From contig JAKSLO010000002.1 in assembly GCA_024401185.1 (NCBI GenBank), positions 1 to 64,000 on the forward strand: 64,000 nt of DNA. Reading direction: 5' to 3'. Positions 36,655 to 45,902 of the stretch are shown piece after piece. Within the stretch, counting starts at the first letter, position 1. Each line of letters begins with the position of its first letter. This DNA is from Bacteroidaceae bacterium (lineage in GTDB: Bacteria > Bacteroidota > Bacteroidia > Bacteroidales > Bacteroidaceae). A program made the translations under genes and the position numbers. The notes below the pieces were generated by a model, which had not been told where the DNA came from, searched no databases, and saw nothing but the letters and a program-made list of their open reading frames with translations.

Positions 36655-36986
36655 AATGGTAAATCTCCTCCGCCTCCCCTAAGTGGGGAGTGACCCAATG
36701 TGATGAGGGGATGGGTCGTGTTTGTTAAAAGTCGTTCTCCTCCTTGTCCTTGCTGGCACGGCAGAGGAACTCGCCCTGCGTACCAGCCACGAAACTGCTC
36801 TCCTAAAACAGGATGTCGTTGATTTGACCGCCAAGGGGTGGGCACTCTGCCAGATTATAGTCGCACACATATTATATATGATAAAAACACATGTTTTTGT
36901 GCAACTTGTGTGAAACGATTAGTTCAGAATCTTTATGTGCTACCATTGGCAATGGTCTTGTTAGCTTCGCGGGAGTTAATAGGCAG
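36655..36986. other. Non-coding spacer holding a gene fragment
   Basis: No intact gene. It contains the decayed amidase fragment at 36731-36838. The CCTCCCCTAAGTGGGGAG inverted repeat (about 36673-36690) may be a terminator. Confidence 0.5.
36731..36838 (-). pseudogene. Fragment of an N-carbamoylputrescine amidase gene
   Basis: About 108 bp matching 45015-45122, part of the intact amidase gene, at about 80 percent. In the matching minus-strand frame it reads SSFVAGTQGEFLCRASKDKE where the intact gene reads SSFVAGPQGEFLYRASKDKE. The Trp codon TGG just before is TAG here. Clearly a dead partial duplicate. Confidence 0.8.
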
Positions 36987-37607
36987 TTATGAGAAGAGGC
37001 CGGTTATCCAAGCCCAAATCTCGTCCTTGTGCTGGTAGACGTAATAGCCACCGTAGGAGATGCCGGCTGAGATGCCTGCCCAGATGAAACGCTTGCCGAG
37101 GTTCTTTGTGAACTTGGCGAACTTGGACTGCTTCTTCTTGCTTGGCTTTGCGCGGTGTGCCGACTGTTGTGTGGCCGACCTGACAGCCTGCATGCCGGCA
37201 GACAGCACCGCCATGGCTGGCTGCATGGCAGACATGCCACCTGTTAGTGATTGACCGATAGGCACGGTGAATTCTCCCGGTGTTGACGGAGCCTTGAAGC
37301 TGTGATGAAACAGATTCTTGACCATTCTTACTGTAGCCTGACCACCGCAGTGCATGCAGAATCTGTTTCCTGGTTGCAGCTTCGCGCCACATTTGGAGCA
37401 TACGTGCTCAGGCTCCTCTACAGGCGCGGCCTCCACAACGATATTCTGGGGCTGAGGCGGCTGATGGGGCTGCATCTGAGGCGGCTGACAGGGTTGCGGT
37501 TGTGCGACGTTCTGAGGGGGAACGTCTGGCTCAACTTGAGCGCCACAGGCACTACAGAACTTGTCATTGGGTGCTAATTGGGCACCACACATAATGCAAA
37601 AGGGCAT
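36987..37607 (-). CDS. Double zinc-ribbon protein
   Basis: 206 residues. Two short zinc ribbons, CIMCGAQLAPNDKFCSACG at the N-terminus and CSKCGAKLQPGNRFCMHCG near residue 80, are joined by a Pro/Gln-rich linker. A Gly/Met/Ala-rich middle follows, then a very basic segment (KPSKKKQSKFAKFTKNLGKR) and a C-terminal hydrophobic stretch (FIWAGISAGISYGGYYVY). The ATG at 37607 starts right at the first ribbon, and a promoter lies 55 bp upstream. It is divergent from the first big duplicated gene. The first ribbon closely matches the protein at 43740, so the two are related and bracket the duplication. Function unknown. Confidence 0.75.
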   Translation of the reverse strand: MPFCIMCGAQLAPNDKFCSACGAQVEPDVPPQNVAQPQPCQPPQMQPHQPPQPQNIVVEAAPVEEPEHVCSKCGAKLQPGNRFCMHCGGQATVRMVKNLFHHSFKAPSTPGEFTVPIGQSLTGGMSAMQPAMAVLSAGMQAVRSATQQSAHRAKPSKKKQSKFAKFTKNLGKRFIWAGISAGISYGGYYVYQHKDEIWAWITGLFS

Positions 37608-37661
37608 AACAGAATGTAATTTTTTTAAATTAACGATGTGCGCTTTGAATAATTGTTTTTG

Positions 37662-37692
37662 CAAATGTACAAGTTTCTCTGCAAACTATCAA
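37662..37692 (-). promoter_or_regulatory. Promoter of the zinc-ribbon gene
   Basis: Minus strand TTG, 20 bp, TACATTTG. Divergent from the promoter at 37709-37739. Confidence 0.65.
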
Positions 37693-37708
37693 ATAATTCG
37701 AAAAAAAT

Positions 37709-37739
37709 TTGGTTATTTCGGGTAATTAGTTTACATTTG
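37709..37739 (+). promoter_or_regulatory. Promoter of duplicated gene, copy 1
   Basis: TTG, 20 bp, TACATTTG, about 37 bp before the ATG. The surrounding bases (AATTTGGTTATTTCG) are shared with the copy 2 promoter. Confidence 0.7.
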
Positions 37740-37776
37740 CGTAATTACTAATCTGTTTGTAGTCTGTGACTATACA

Positions 37777-40689
37777 ATGAAAACATTTAGAATCATGTTA
37801 GAAACCAAAATTGGGGCAGACTGTTTATGTCGCGTGAACCTGACTTTTTTACGCAGATTATCTGCTGTGGCAATGCTTTTGCTGTGCTCGCTGCTGACTT
37901 TTGCCCAAAGCAAATCCCTGAGCGGTAGTGTCCAGAATGGAAGTGTAAACATGAACTACACCCTGCATGGCGACTATGTAGTGGAGACTGTGCATGACTA
38001 TTCAGGTGACGGAAGGATGAACTATGTGGTGAAAGTGAAGCCCGGCGCAGAACTGCGAGCTGAATTCAGCACCAACAGTCAGTATGCTGGCCTCACGGTC
38101 TGGGATAGAGACTGTCCTACGAACCAGGGGGTAATCAAAAATGAACAATTACACAGTGGGCATGGTAGCTACACTTTCTCAATGAAAGAAAATTCTTTCT
38201 ATGTCATCGCCTTTTCAGCAGTAGAAGAATCTGTTGATCCAGACGCAGATTCTCATTATCCCAAAACTGTTACGGTAAAACTGCAATGTAAAACATCCTA
38301 CGACGAGCCTGAGTCTGTGACGGTGGAGCGAGAGGGTAGTGAGATTACTACTGTGAGCAAGGACGATATGGAGCGTGGTAATGTGGACTCGGAAGGCATC
38401 AGCGGTTGGGAGATTCCCGTGGGTGTAGCAACTGCAATTATGCTTGGCGGAGGTGCTGCGGCTGTCTTCAGCAACAAGGATGATGAAGATGGTGGTGGCG
38501 ACGATGATGATGAGGAGGGGGATGAGCCTCAGGACGAAAATCCAAACCTGGCCTGGCGCATGATGAAGGAGTTTGATGACAAGATGATTGCCGGCGACCG
38601 CCCCAGGACCATAGCCGCGAAGATTGTGCAGGTAGAGTACGGGGGGGAGGACCAGGTGACGGACATACCGCTTGACCATCTGACACAGCTTATTAACATC
38701 TCTGCGTCTGACAATTTTGTGGTAACCAACATACGCATGCTCAAGGGTGGCTTCAAGGCTGCCGACGTTCAGGTGAAGCCTGGACTCACACCTGAGCAGA
38801 TGCAGGCGGGAGGTCATGTGTACTTCACCTTGGCTGCCAATGGGGCAAGCAACACCTACTCGATGCGCTTCGACATAATAGTCCCCACCCTTGAGATGAA
38901 TGACATGAGTGTGATTCTTGGTGACGGCATGGTGTACGAGACGAAGATACGAGTGGATTCTGTCTACAGCCCGAAGGAGGTACGTGTGCTTTCGCACCCG
39001 GACTACGAGGTGGCAGGGCAGCCTGTGCCTATGGATGGAGCCGAGGGCGACGAAGGCTACTTTACCATACAGATCCAGAACAAGACGAAGAAGCCGGCAA
39101 CCAACGTCATAGAATGGAAGAAGGCGGACTACGACCCCGTGGAGGTTACCGTGGAGGCTGTGTTTGACGGCGATCTTGTAGTATCTGGCGTGCTCAGGAT
39201 ATATGAATACCCAGAGGGTATGTTCTTCATGGTGGAAAAGGCGACCAACGGCTATGCCAACGTGGAGACGGATAACGCTAAAGACCGGGTAATCTTCGGC
39301 ATGACGACCGTAGTGAGAATACCAACGGAGGTGAGGGTTTACTTCTCAAAATATGATGTCGATAACAAGATGGCCATTGTAAGTTATGTAAAGCAGCTCA
39401 AGTCGGCTGGCGACATAAAGGGACAGGGTGAATATGAGGAAGGTCTGGCACGCGACTTCAGCTTCAAGATTGAGTATATGAGCGGTCCTTACGACTTCAC
39501 ACCTCTGACCACCTTGGCAATGGAGTCGAAGGACAAACCGTACCTGGCAGAACTTCCGCTGAAGGGTGTTGTGGAGTATGAGGATTATTCGGAAGAGTAT
39601 ATAGAGGGTAGTCTGGCAATGGCGCTATACGGCTTGGTTCCGTACAAGCGAACGAGCTGGGACGACGAGTGCGACAGGCTGCTTAAGATTATCACCATGT
39701 TCGAACTGCAGGGAGATGCAAATGTAAGGAGGACATGGGAGATGCGCAAATTCTATTCTGCTAACGAGATTAACCTCTTCAGCAGGGCGCTCTTGGAAGA
39801 AGCCGTGCAGTATCACACCATGGAGAGCCAGAAATACAACACGCAGGCGGCATGGCTCTCGTGCGGCCTGGCATGCTGCCATCTGCTGAACTATGCCGGC
39901 GACCAGGCTACGGAGATAGTCCTCACCTACTACTTTGGCCCCACATTGGGTAAATGTATAGCCTCTCCGTTTGCACAACTCCTGAAGAAGCTGGCTGTAG
40001 AGTTGACAAACCGCTATGCCGAAGGAGAGCCACTACTTCCCAACGACGACGACAAAGAGGCTGCTTGGAACACGCTGTTTACAATCTGCAACACCATCAT
40101 CACCGAAGAGGTAACCGGTTTCGTGAGCGACCCGAAAGACCCGAGGAAGTTAGGTGGGCTCATAGCCGTGTTCCTGACACTAAACACAGCCAAGCACTAT
40201 TGGTTCGACGATGACAAGTCAAGCAGACACGACTTCTGGCTTGCCGTGATGAACAGTTGTGCCGACGTGTTTAAGGAGTCGGCCAAGCAGGCTGTAGGCA
40301 AGCTGCTCGGTGACAAGCTGAAACAGTTAGGCAAGGGCACCATGGATAAAATGTCAAAATGGTTTGGCGAAAAGATGTCGGCCGACAGTGACCTGTGCGG
40401 GCTTGTAATTAGCAAGCTGGAAGACGTCTTCAAGAACAACCCTGCACAGAATGCCATACCTACCATATACGATGCGTTGATATCAGGCAAGGAGAAGAAT
40501 TCCGAGTTCTACACCGAACTCATCTTCAAACTACTCGTACCCGACAAGGACGATGACACCAGCGTAGAGAACTACTGGCTTGCCATAAATGCGCTCATCA
40601 CAGCTGCCACCCATAAATTCGAGAAGATGCTGAATGTTGCGCCAATCGACACACAGCCGAGAATTGCCAAAAAGCGTAGCGAGAACTAG
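37777..40689 (+). CDS. Large membrane-anchored protein of unknown family, copy 1
   Basis: 970 residues. A long basic lead, then a signal-like segment (VAMLLLCSLLTFAQ, about 30-44); a beta-rich domain (about 50-175; SGSVQNGSVNMNYTLHGDYV); a membrane helix (EIPVGVATAIMLGGGAAAVF, about 212-231); an acidic run (KDDEDGGGDDDDEEGDEPQD); then about 710 residues, first beta-rich (to about 590), then helical with Trp/Leu/Lys-rich segments. No catalytic motif seen. If the signal is cleaved, the N-terminal domain is periplasmic and the large C-terminal part cytoplasmic. Nearly identical to the next gene; own promoter. Zinc-ribbon genes lie on both sides. I do not recognise the family. Confidence 0.8.
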   Translation: MKTFRIMLETKIGADCLCRVNLTFLRRLSAVAMLLLCSLLTFAQSKSLSGSVQNGSVNMNYTLHGDYVVETVHDYSGDGRMNYVVKVKPGAELRAEFSTNSQYAGLTVWDRDCPTNQGVIKNEQLHSGHGSYTFSMKENSFYVIAFSAVEESVDPDADSHYPKTVTVKLQCKTSYDEPESVTVEREGSEITTVSKDDMERGNVDSEGISGWEIPVGVATAIMLGGGAAAVFSNKDDEDGGGDDDDEEGDEPQDENPNLAWRMMKEFDDKMIAGDRPRTIAAKIVQVEYGGEDQVTDIPLDHLTQLINISASDNFVVTNIRMLKGGFKAADVQVKPGLTPEQMQAGGHVYFTLAANGASNTYSMRFDIIVPTLEMNDMSVILGDGMVYETKIRVDSVYSPKEVRVLSHPDYEVAGQPVPMDGAEGDEGYFTIQIQNKTKKPATNVIEWKKADYDPVEVTVEAVFDGDLVVSGVLRIYEYPEGMFFMVEKATNGYANVETDNAKDRVIFGMTTVVRIPTEVRVYFSKYDVDNKMAIVSYVKQLKSAGDIKGQGEYEEGLARDFSFKIEYMSGPYDFTPLTTLAMESKDKPYLAELPLKGVVEYEDYSEEYIEGSLAMALYGLVPYKRTSWDDECDRLLKIITMFELQGDANVRRTWEMRKFYSANEINLFSRALLEEAVQYHTMESQKYNTQAAWLSCGLACCHLLNYAGDQATEIVLTYYFGPTLGKCIASPFAQLLKKLAVELTNRYAEGEPLLPNDDDKEAAWNTLFTICNTIITEEVTGFVSDPKDPRKLGGLIAVFLTLNTAKHYWFDDDKSSRHDFWLAVMNSCADVFKESAKQAVGKLLGDKLKQLGKGTMDKMSKWFGEKMSADSDLCGLVISKLEDVFKNNPAQNAIPTIYDALISGKEKNSEFYTELIFKLLVPDKDDDTSVENYWLAINALITAATHKFEKMLNVAPIDTQPRIAKKRSEN
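38101..40673. repeat. 2.57-kb direct repeat, copy 1
   Basis: Appears identical to 41103-43675 (constant offset 3,002 bp; the translations agree in every frame compared). The 324 bp before it, encoding the N-terminal part, differ clearly between copies. Confidence 0.9.
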
Positions 40690-40707
40690 ACATATTTTGG
40701 GAAAAAT

Positions 40708-40738
40708 TTGGTTATTTCGTGTAAGTAGATTAAATTTG
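40708..40738 (+). promoter_or_regulatory. Promoter of duplicated gene, copy 2
   Basis: TTG, 20 bp, TAAATTTG, in the 90-bp gap between the two copies. Confidence 0.7.
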
Positions 40739-40778
40739 CAAAGATACGAAACTAATAAATCATCTAAACTGCTGCATA

Positions 40779-43703
40779 ATGAAAACATACACAACCATAT
40801 ACGAAACCAGAGCCGAGGCATGCAAGCCATGGCAGATGAAGACGACAATTTTACGCAGGTTCTTTATTGTCATGGCACTAATGCTGTGTTCACTGCTGAC
40901 TTTTGCGCAAAGCAAATCCCTGAGCGGTAGTGTCCAGATTGGAGGTGCAAGCATAAGCTACACCTTGCATGGCGACTATGTAGTGGATAAAGTAAACGAC
41001 CATTCTGAGGACGGAAAAATGAACTATGTAGTACGAGTAAAGCCTGGTACTGAACTGCGGGCTGAATTCAATACTAATAGTCAGTATGCAGGCCTCGCTG
41101 TTTGGGATAGAGACTGTCCTACGAACCAGGGGGTAATCAAAAATGAACAATTACACAGTGGGCATGGTAGCTACACTTTCTCAATGAAAGAAAATTCTTT
41201 CTATGTCATCGCCTTTTCAGCAGTAGAAGAATCTGTTGATCCAGACGCAGATTCTCATTATCCCAAAACTGTTACGGTAAAACTGCAATGTAAAACATCC
41301 TACGACGAGCCTGAGTCTGTGACGGTGGAGCGAGAGGGTAGTGAGATTACTACTGTGAGCAAGGACGATATGGAGCGTGGTAATGTGGACTCGGAAGGCA
41401 TCAGCGGTTGGGAGATTCCCGTGGGTGTAGCAACTGCAATTATGCTTGGCGGAGGTGCTGCGGCTGTCTTCAGCAACAAGGATGATGAAGATGGTGGTGG
41501 CGACGATGATGATGAGGAGGGGGATGAGCCTCAGGACGAAAATCCAAACCTGGCCTGGCGCATGATGAAGGAGTTTGATGACAAGATGATTGCCGGCGAC
41601 CGCCCCAGGACCATAGCCGCGAAGATTGTGCAGGTAGAGTACGGGGGGGAGGACCAGGTGACGGACATACCGCTTGACCATCTGACACAGCTTATTAACA
41701 TCTCTGCGTCTGACAATTTTGTGGTAACCAACATACGCATGCTCAAGGGTGGCTTCAAGGCTGCCGACGTTCAGGTGAAGCCTGGACTCACACCTGAGCA
41801 GATGCAGGCGGGAGGTCATGTGTACTTCACCTTGGCTGCCAATGGGGCAAGCAACACCTACTCGATGCGCTTCGACATAATAGTCCCCACCCTTGAGATG
41901 AATGACATGAGTGTGATTCTTGGTGACGGCATGGTGTACGAGACGAAGATACGAGTGGATTCTGTCTACAGCCCGAAGGAGGTACGTGTGCTTTCGCACC
42001 CGGACTACGAGGTGGCAGGGCAGCCTGTGCCTATGGATGGAGCCGAGGGCGACGAAGGCTACTTTACCATACAGATCCAGAACAAGACGAAGAAGCCGGC
42101 AACCAACGTCATAGAATGGAAGAAGGCGGACTACGACCCCGTGGAGGTTACCGTGGAGGCTGTGTTTGACGGCGATCTTGTAGTATCTGGCGTGCTCAGG
42201 ATATATGAATACCCAGAGGGTATGTTCTTCATGGTGGAAAAGGCGACCAACGGCTATGCCAACGTGGAGACGGATAACGCTAAAGACCGGGTAATCTTCG
42301 GCATGACGACCGTAGTGAGAATACCAACGGAGGTGAGGGTTTACTTCTCAAAATATGATGTCGATAACAAGATGGCCATTGTAAGTTATGTAAAGCAGCT
42401 CAAGTCGGCTGGCGACATAAAGGGACAGGGTGAATATGAGGAAGGTCTGGCACGCGACTTCAGCTTCAAGATTGAGTATATGAGCGGTCCTTACGACTTC
42501 ACACCTCTGACCACCTTGGCAATGGAGTCGAAGGACAAACCGTACCTGGCAGAACTTCCGCTGAAGGGTGTTGTGGAGTATGAGGATTATTCGGAAGAGT
42601 ATATAGAGGGTAGTCTGGCAATGGCGCTATACGGCTTGGTTCCGTACAAGCGAACGAGCTGGGACGACGAGTGCGACAGGCTGCTTAAGATTATCACCAT
42701 GTTCGAACTGCAGGGAGATGCAAATGTAAGGAGGACATGGGAGATGCGCAAATTCTATTCTGCTAACGAGATTAACCTCTTCAGCAGGGCGCTCTTGGAA
42801 GAAGCCGTGCAGTATCACACCATGGAGAGCCAGAAATACAACACGCAGGCGGCATGGCTCTCGTGCGGCCTGGCATGCTGCCATCTGCTGAACTATGCCG
42901 GCGACCAGGCTACGGAGATAGTCCTCACCTACTACTTTGGCCCCACATTGGGTAAATGTATAGCCTCTCCGTTTGCACAACTCCTGAAGAAGCTGGCTGT
43001 AGAGTTGACAAACCGCTATGCCGAAGGAGAGCCACTACTTCCCAACGACGACGACAAAGAGGCTGCTTGGAACACGCTGTTTACAATCTGCAACACCATC
43101 ATCACCGAAGAGGTAACCGGTTTCGTGAGCGACCCGAAAGACCCGAGGAAGTTAGGTGGGCTCATAGCCGTGTTCCTGACACTAAACACAGCCAAGCACT
43201 ATTGGTTCGACGATGACAAGTCAAGCAGACACGACTTCTGGCTTGCCGTGATGAACAGTTGTGCCGACGTGTTTAAGGAGTCGGCCAAGCAGGCTGTAGG
43301 CAAGCTGCTCGGTGACAAGCTGAAACAGTTAGGCAAGGGCACCATGGATAAAATGTCAAAATGGTTTGGCGAAAAGATGTCGGCCGACAGTGACCTGTGC
43401 GGGCTTGTAATTAGCAAGCTGGAAGACGTCTTCAAGAACAACCCTGCACAGAATGCCATACCTACCATATACGATGCGTTGATATCAGGCAAGGAGAAGA
43501 ATTCCGAGTTCTACACCGAACTCATCTTCAAACTACTCGTACCCGACAAGGACGATGACACCAGCGTAGAGAACTACTGGCTTGCCATAAATGCGCTCAT
43601 CACAGCTGCCACCCATAAATTCGAGAAGATGCTGAATGTTGCGCCAATCGACACACAGCCGAGAATTGCCAAAAAACGTAGAGAAGACGAGGCTTATTCG
43701 TAA
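40779..43703 (+). CDS. Large membrane-anchored protein of unknown family, copy 2
   Basis: 974 residues. Same layout as copy 1: signal-like segment (VMALMLCSLLTFAQ), beta domain, membrane helix, acidic run and long C-terminal region. From about residue 109 it is the same protein until the last few residues, where it ends KKRREDEAYS against KKRSEN in copy 1. The N-terminal 108 residues differ at many positions (for example SGSVQIGGASISYTLHGDYV), so the copies are old and the rest looks homogenised or selected to stay equal. A zinc-ribbon membrane protein gene follows after 36 bp and is probably co-transcribed. Function unknown. Confidence 0.8.
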   Translation: MKTYTTIYETRAEACKPWQMKTTILRRFFIVMALMLCSLLTFAQSKSLSGSVQIGGASISYTLHGDYVVDKVNDHSEDGKMNYVVRVKPGTELRAEFNTNSQYAGLAVWDRDCPTNQGVIKNEQLHSGHGSYTFSMKENSFYVIAFSAVEESVDPDADSHYPKTVTVKLQCKTSYDEPESVTVEREGSEITTVSKDDMERGNVDSEGISGWEIPVGVATAIMLGGGAAAVFSNKDDEDGGGDDDDEEGDEPQDENPNLAWRMMKEFDDKMIAGDRPRTIAAKIVQVEYGGEDQVTDIPLDHLTQLINISASDNFVVTNIRMLKGGFKAADVQVKPGLTPEQMQAGGHVYFTLAANGASNTYSMRFDIIVPTLEMNDMSVILGDGMVYETKIRVDSVYSPKEVRVLSHPDYEVAGQPVPMDGAEGDEGYFTIQIQNKTKKPATNVIEWKKADYDPVEVTVEAVFDGDLVVSGVLRIYEYPEGMFFMVEKATNGYANVETDNAKDRVIFGMTTVVRIPTEVRVYFSKYDVDNKMAIVSYVKQLKSAGDIKGQGEYEEGLARDFSFKIEYMSGPYDFTPLTTLAMESKDKPYLAELPLKGVVEYEDYSEEYIEGSLAMALYGLVPYKRTSWDDECDRLLKIITMFELQGDANVRRTWEMRKFYSANEINLFSRALLEEAVQYHTMESQKYNTQAAWLSCGLACCHLLNYAGDQATEIVLTYYFGPTLGKCIASPFAQLLKKLAVELTNRYAEGEPLLPNDDDKEAAWNTLFTICNTIITEEVTGFVSDPKDPRKLGGLIAVFLTLNTAKHYWFDDDKSSRHDFWLAVMNSCADVFKESAKQAVGKLLGDKLKQLGKGTMDKMSKWFGEKMSADSDLCGLVISKLEDVFKNNPAQNAIPTIYDALISGKEKNSEFYTELIFKLLVPDKDDDTSVENYWLAINALITAATHKFEKMLNVAPIDTQPRIAKKRREDEAYS
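41103..43675. repeat. 2.57-kb direct repeat, copy 2
   Basis: Partner of 38101-40673. Recombination between the copies would delete or duplicate exactly 3,002 bp and leave one intact gene. Confidence 0.9.
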
Positions 43704-43739
43704 GGAACCCAAATCATTAACCTTAAAATATAGATTATT

Positions 43740-44663
43740 ATGCCCTTTTGTACAATGTGTGGTGCAGAATTAGCACCCGAAGCAAAATTCTGTAGTTCAT
43801 GTGGCACAGCTGTCGAGCAGCCTGCTCCCCAGCAGACAACTCCCCAACAACCTCCGTATCAACAACCTGCTTCCCAGCAACCTCCGTATCAACAGGCAGC
43901 TCCTCAGCAGCCTCCGTATCAACAGCCTGCTCCTCAGCAACCTCAGTATCAGCAGGCAGCTCCTCAGCAGCCTCCGTATCAGCAGCCACAGCCTCAGCAG
44001 TCTCAGTATCAACAGGCTCGGCAGTCGGTCAGCAAGCAGAAGATTGACTATCTGCCCAATGCAGCGAATGACAAGACCACACGCTTCATGTGGGCCGGTG
44101 TGGTAGCAGCCTTGATAGGAGTGGCACTACTCTTCATCGGCAAGACAAGCGGCTATCACCTGAACGGTATTTGGTATGGCCTGAGCATTGCGTCAACGGG
44201 TATGACGTGCATAGCCTTGGTCAGCATCTTCCTTTCGTTGCGTAAGGGACTTGTCGGACAGACGGTGGCCATGCCCCAATTGCTTAACGCCACAGCCATA
44301 CTGAACGTGGTAGTGACGGGCATTAGCCTTCTGGCTTCCGTATTGGTACTGCTGGGCGACTCGGGCACCTACAAGGTGGTACGCACGCTATTGGACCTGT
44401 ACGGGATAGCCTCGCTGGCATATCTGGTGTGCTTCGTTATCGTGGCCATCAAACTGCTGGGTGCCTATGAGGGCAACATGAAGACTATGGCCATTGTCAT
44501 GCTGGTTGTACCTGGCATCAGTCTGCTCATGGTACTGCTGGAGTTGGGCTCGCGACGCCAGTCGGAGGCTATAACGGTGCTTTTCACGATAGGTGTGCAA
44601 GGTGCCAGCTGCTATTTGTATTACCTGGCTCATCAGATTTTCACCGGGAAAAAACTCTTTTAG
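43740..44663 (+). CDS. Zinc-ribbon, PQQ-repeat membrane protein
   Basis: 307 residues. N-terminal zinc ribbon [19 protein letters not shown], then about 70 residues of [12 protein letters not shown] repeats (DNA unit near 30 bp), then five or six membrane helices from about residue 118 ([46 protein letters not shown] and others). Such ribbons often serve as small adaptor heads, so the protein could recruit partners to the membrane; this is inference. The ribbon is a paralogue of the one at 36987-37607. Starts 36 bp after copy 2 on the same strand, so likely one operon. Confidence 0.8.
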   Translation: MPFCTMCGAELAPEAKFCSSCGTAVEQPAPQQTTPQQPPYQQPASQQPPYQQAAPQQPPYQQPAPQQPQYQQAAPQQPPYQQPQPQQSQYQQARQSVSKQKIDYLPNAANDKTTRFMWAGVVAALIGVALLFIGKTSGYHLNGIWYGLSIASTGMTCIALVSIFLSLRKGLVGQTVAMPQLLNATAILNVVVTGISLLASVLVLLGDSGTYKVVRTLLDLYGIASLAYLVCFVIVAIKLLGAYEGNMKTMAIVMLVVPGISLLMVLLELGSRRQSEAITVLFTIGVQGASCYLYYLAHQIFTGKKLF

Positions 44664-44732
44664 GACATGGTTTTGGGGAGGTTGCTTTGCGGCAGATCTT
44701 ATGTAGGCAAGTTGCTACAAAAGATATGGATA

Positions 44733-44837
44733 ATGGAAGAGCAAACCAACACATTACTCAAGACTATTGATGGTCTTGATGCCGATGTATCCTAACTGTC
44801 TGAAACACAGAAAAGAGAAATTGAGAGCCAAATTTGA
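44733..44837 (+). pseudogene. Relic of a small helical protein
   Basis: Frame MEEQTNTLLKTIDGLDADVS ends in TAA. The same frame continues LSETQKREIESQI to a TGA. Both parts are charged and helical, which suggests one small gene cut by a stop. Weak case. Confidence 0.3.
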
Positions 44838-44852
44838 GCTAATCAAAAAATA

Positions 44853-44875
44853 GGTGCACTGCCGGGCAGTGCACC
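44853..44875. terminator. Bidirectional terminator hairpin
   Basis: GGTGCACTGCC pairs perfectly with GGCAGTGCACC across one base. An A-run precedes it and TTTGCTTTT follows it, serving the convergent genes ending at 44663 and 44904. Confidence 0.85.
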
Positions 44876-44903
44876 TTTGCTTTTACTGCGGGGGAGTGAG
44901 CGG

Positions 44904-45779
44904 TTAATCAATGAAACGGCGTGTGAGGTCTCCGAACTCCTCTATGCGGCGGTCGCGAAGGAAGGGCCACCAGCGACGTACGTTCTCACAGCGCTTCATG
45001 TCGATGTTGATGATGACGTTCTCCTCCTTGTCCTTGCTGGCACGATAGAGGAACTCGCCCTGTGGACCTGCCACGAAGCTGCTTCCCCAGAACTGGATGC
45101 CGTTTGTCTGACCACTGGGGTCGGGCTCAAGACCTACTCGGTTGACGGTGATGACGGGGAGGCCGTTGGCCACGGCATGACCACGCTGCACGGTGGTCCA
45201 TGCCTCACGCTGGCGCTCCTGTTCCTCGGGCGTGTCGCTCGACTCATAACCGATGGCGGTGGGGTAGATGAGCAGTTCGGCACCTTGCAACGCCATGAGA
45301 CGTGCTCCTTCGGGGTACCACTGGTCCCAGCACACTTGTACGCCAAGGCGGCCAACAGAGGTATCGATGGGGTGAAAACCGATGTCGCCAGGGGTGAAGT
45401 AGAACTTCTCGTAGTAGGCGGGGTCGTCGGGGATGTGCATCTTGCGATACTTGCCGGCTATGGTGCCATCCTTTTCCAGTACCACGGCGGTGTTGTGGTA
45501 CAAGCCTGCAGCACGGCGCTCAAAGAGCGAGGTCACGATGACCACTCCATGCTGCTTGGCCAAGGCGCCATAGAACTCGGTACTGGGACCGGGGATGGGC
45601 TCGGCAAGGTTGCAATTGTCAACCGATTCTATCTGACAAAAGTACAGGCTGTTATGTAGCTCTTGTAAAACAATCAGTTCAGCACCCTTTTGGGCTACTT
45701 CGGCAATGTTTCTTGCCAGTTTCTCTTTGTTCTGCTCAACGTCTGCCGAGCAACTTTGTTGTATGAGGGCAACTTTCAT
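44904..45779 (-). CDS. aguB: N-carbamoylputrescine amidase
   Basis: 291 residues of the nitrilase superfamily. Hydrolyses N-carbamoylputrescine to putrescine, CO2 and ammonia, the last step of the agmatine route. The Glu-Lys-Cys triad is visible: E40 in IVLQELHN, Lys in KYRKMHIPDD, and Cys in VQVCWDQWYPEGARL. Length and motifs match the plant/bacterial AguB type. It follows the agmatine deiminase gene on the same strand with a 123-bp repeat-filled gap, so both probably serve one pathway. A decayed fragment of the same gene lies at 36731-36838. Confidence 0.93.
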   Translation of the reverse strand: MKVALIQQSCSADVEQNKEKLARNIAEVAQKGAELIVLQELHNSLYFCQIESVDNCNLAEPIPGPSTEFYGALAKQHGVVIVTSLFERRAAGLYHNTAVVLEKDGTIAGKYRKMHIPDDPAYYEKFYFTPGDIGFHPIDTSVGRLGVQVCWDQWYPEGARLMALQGAELLIYPTAIGYESSDTPEEQERQREAWTTVQRGHAVANGLPVITVNRVGLEPDPSGQTNGIQFWGSSFVAGPQGEFLYRASKDKEENVIINIDMKRCENVRRWWPFLRDRRIEEFGDLTRRFID

Positions 45780-45896
45780 AATTCACAATTCATAATTCAC
45801 AATTCACAATTGACTTTGTCGAGCTCTCCGACCTTCTTCTTCCCATTTTAGCGAAGCGTCACCCTTCGGGATGCCGAGTGGGCTGGCGCGATGTTT
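45780..45896. repeat. REP-like element, copy 1, with ATTCACAATTC run
   Basis: A run of ATTCACAATTCATA units, then about 85 bp (TTGACTTTGTCGAGCTCTCC onward, with CGTCACCCTTCGGGATGCC) shared with 51131-51216; a shorter part matches 58752-58800. It fills the gap between aguA and aguB. Confidence 0.8.
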
Positions 45897-45902
45897 CTTT
45901 CA

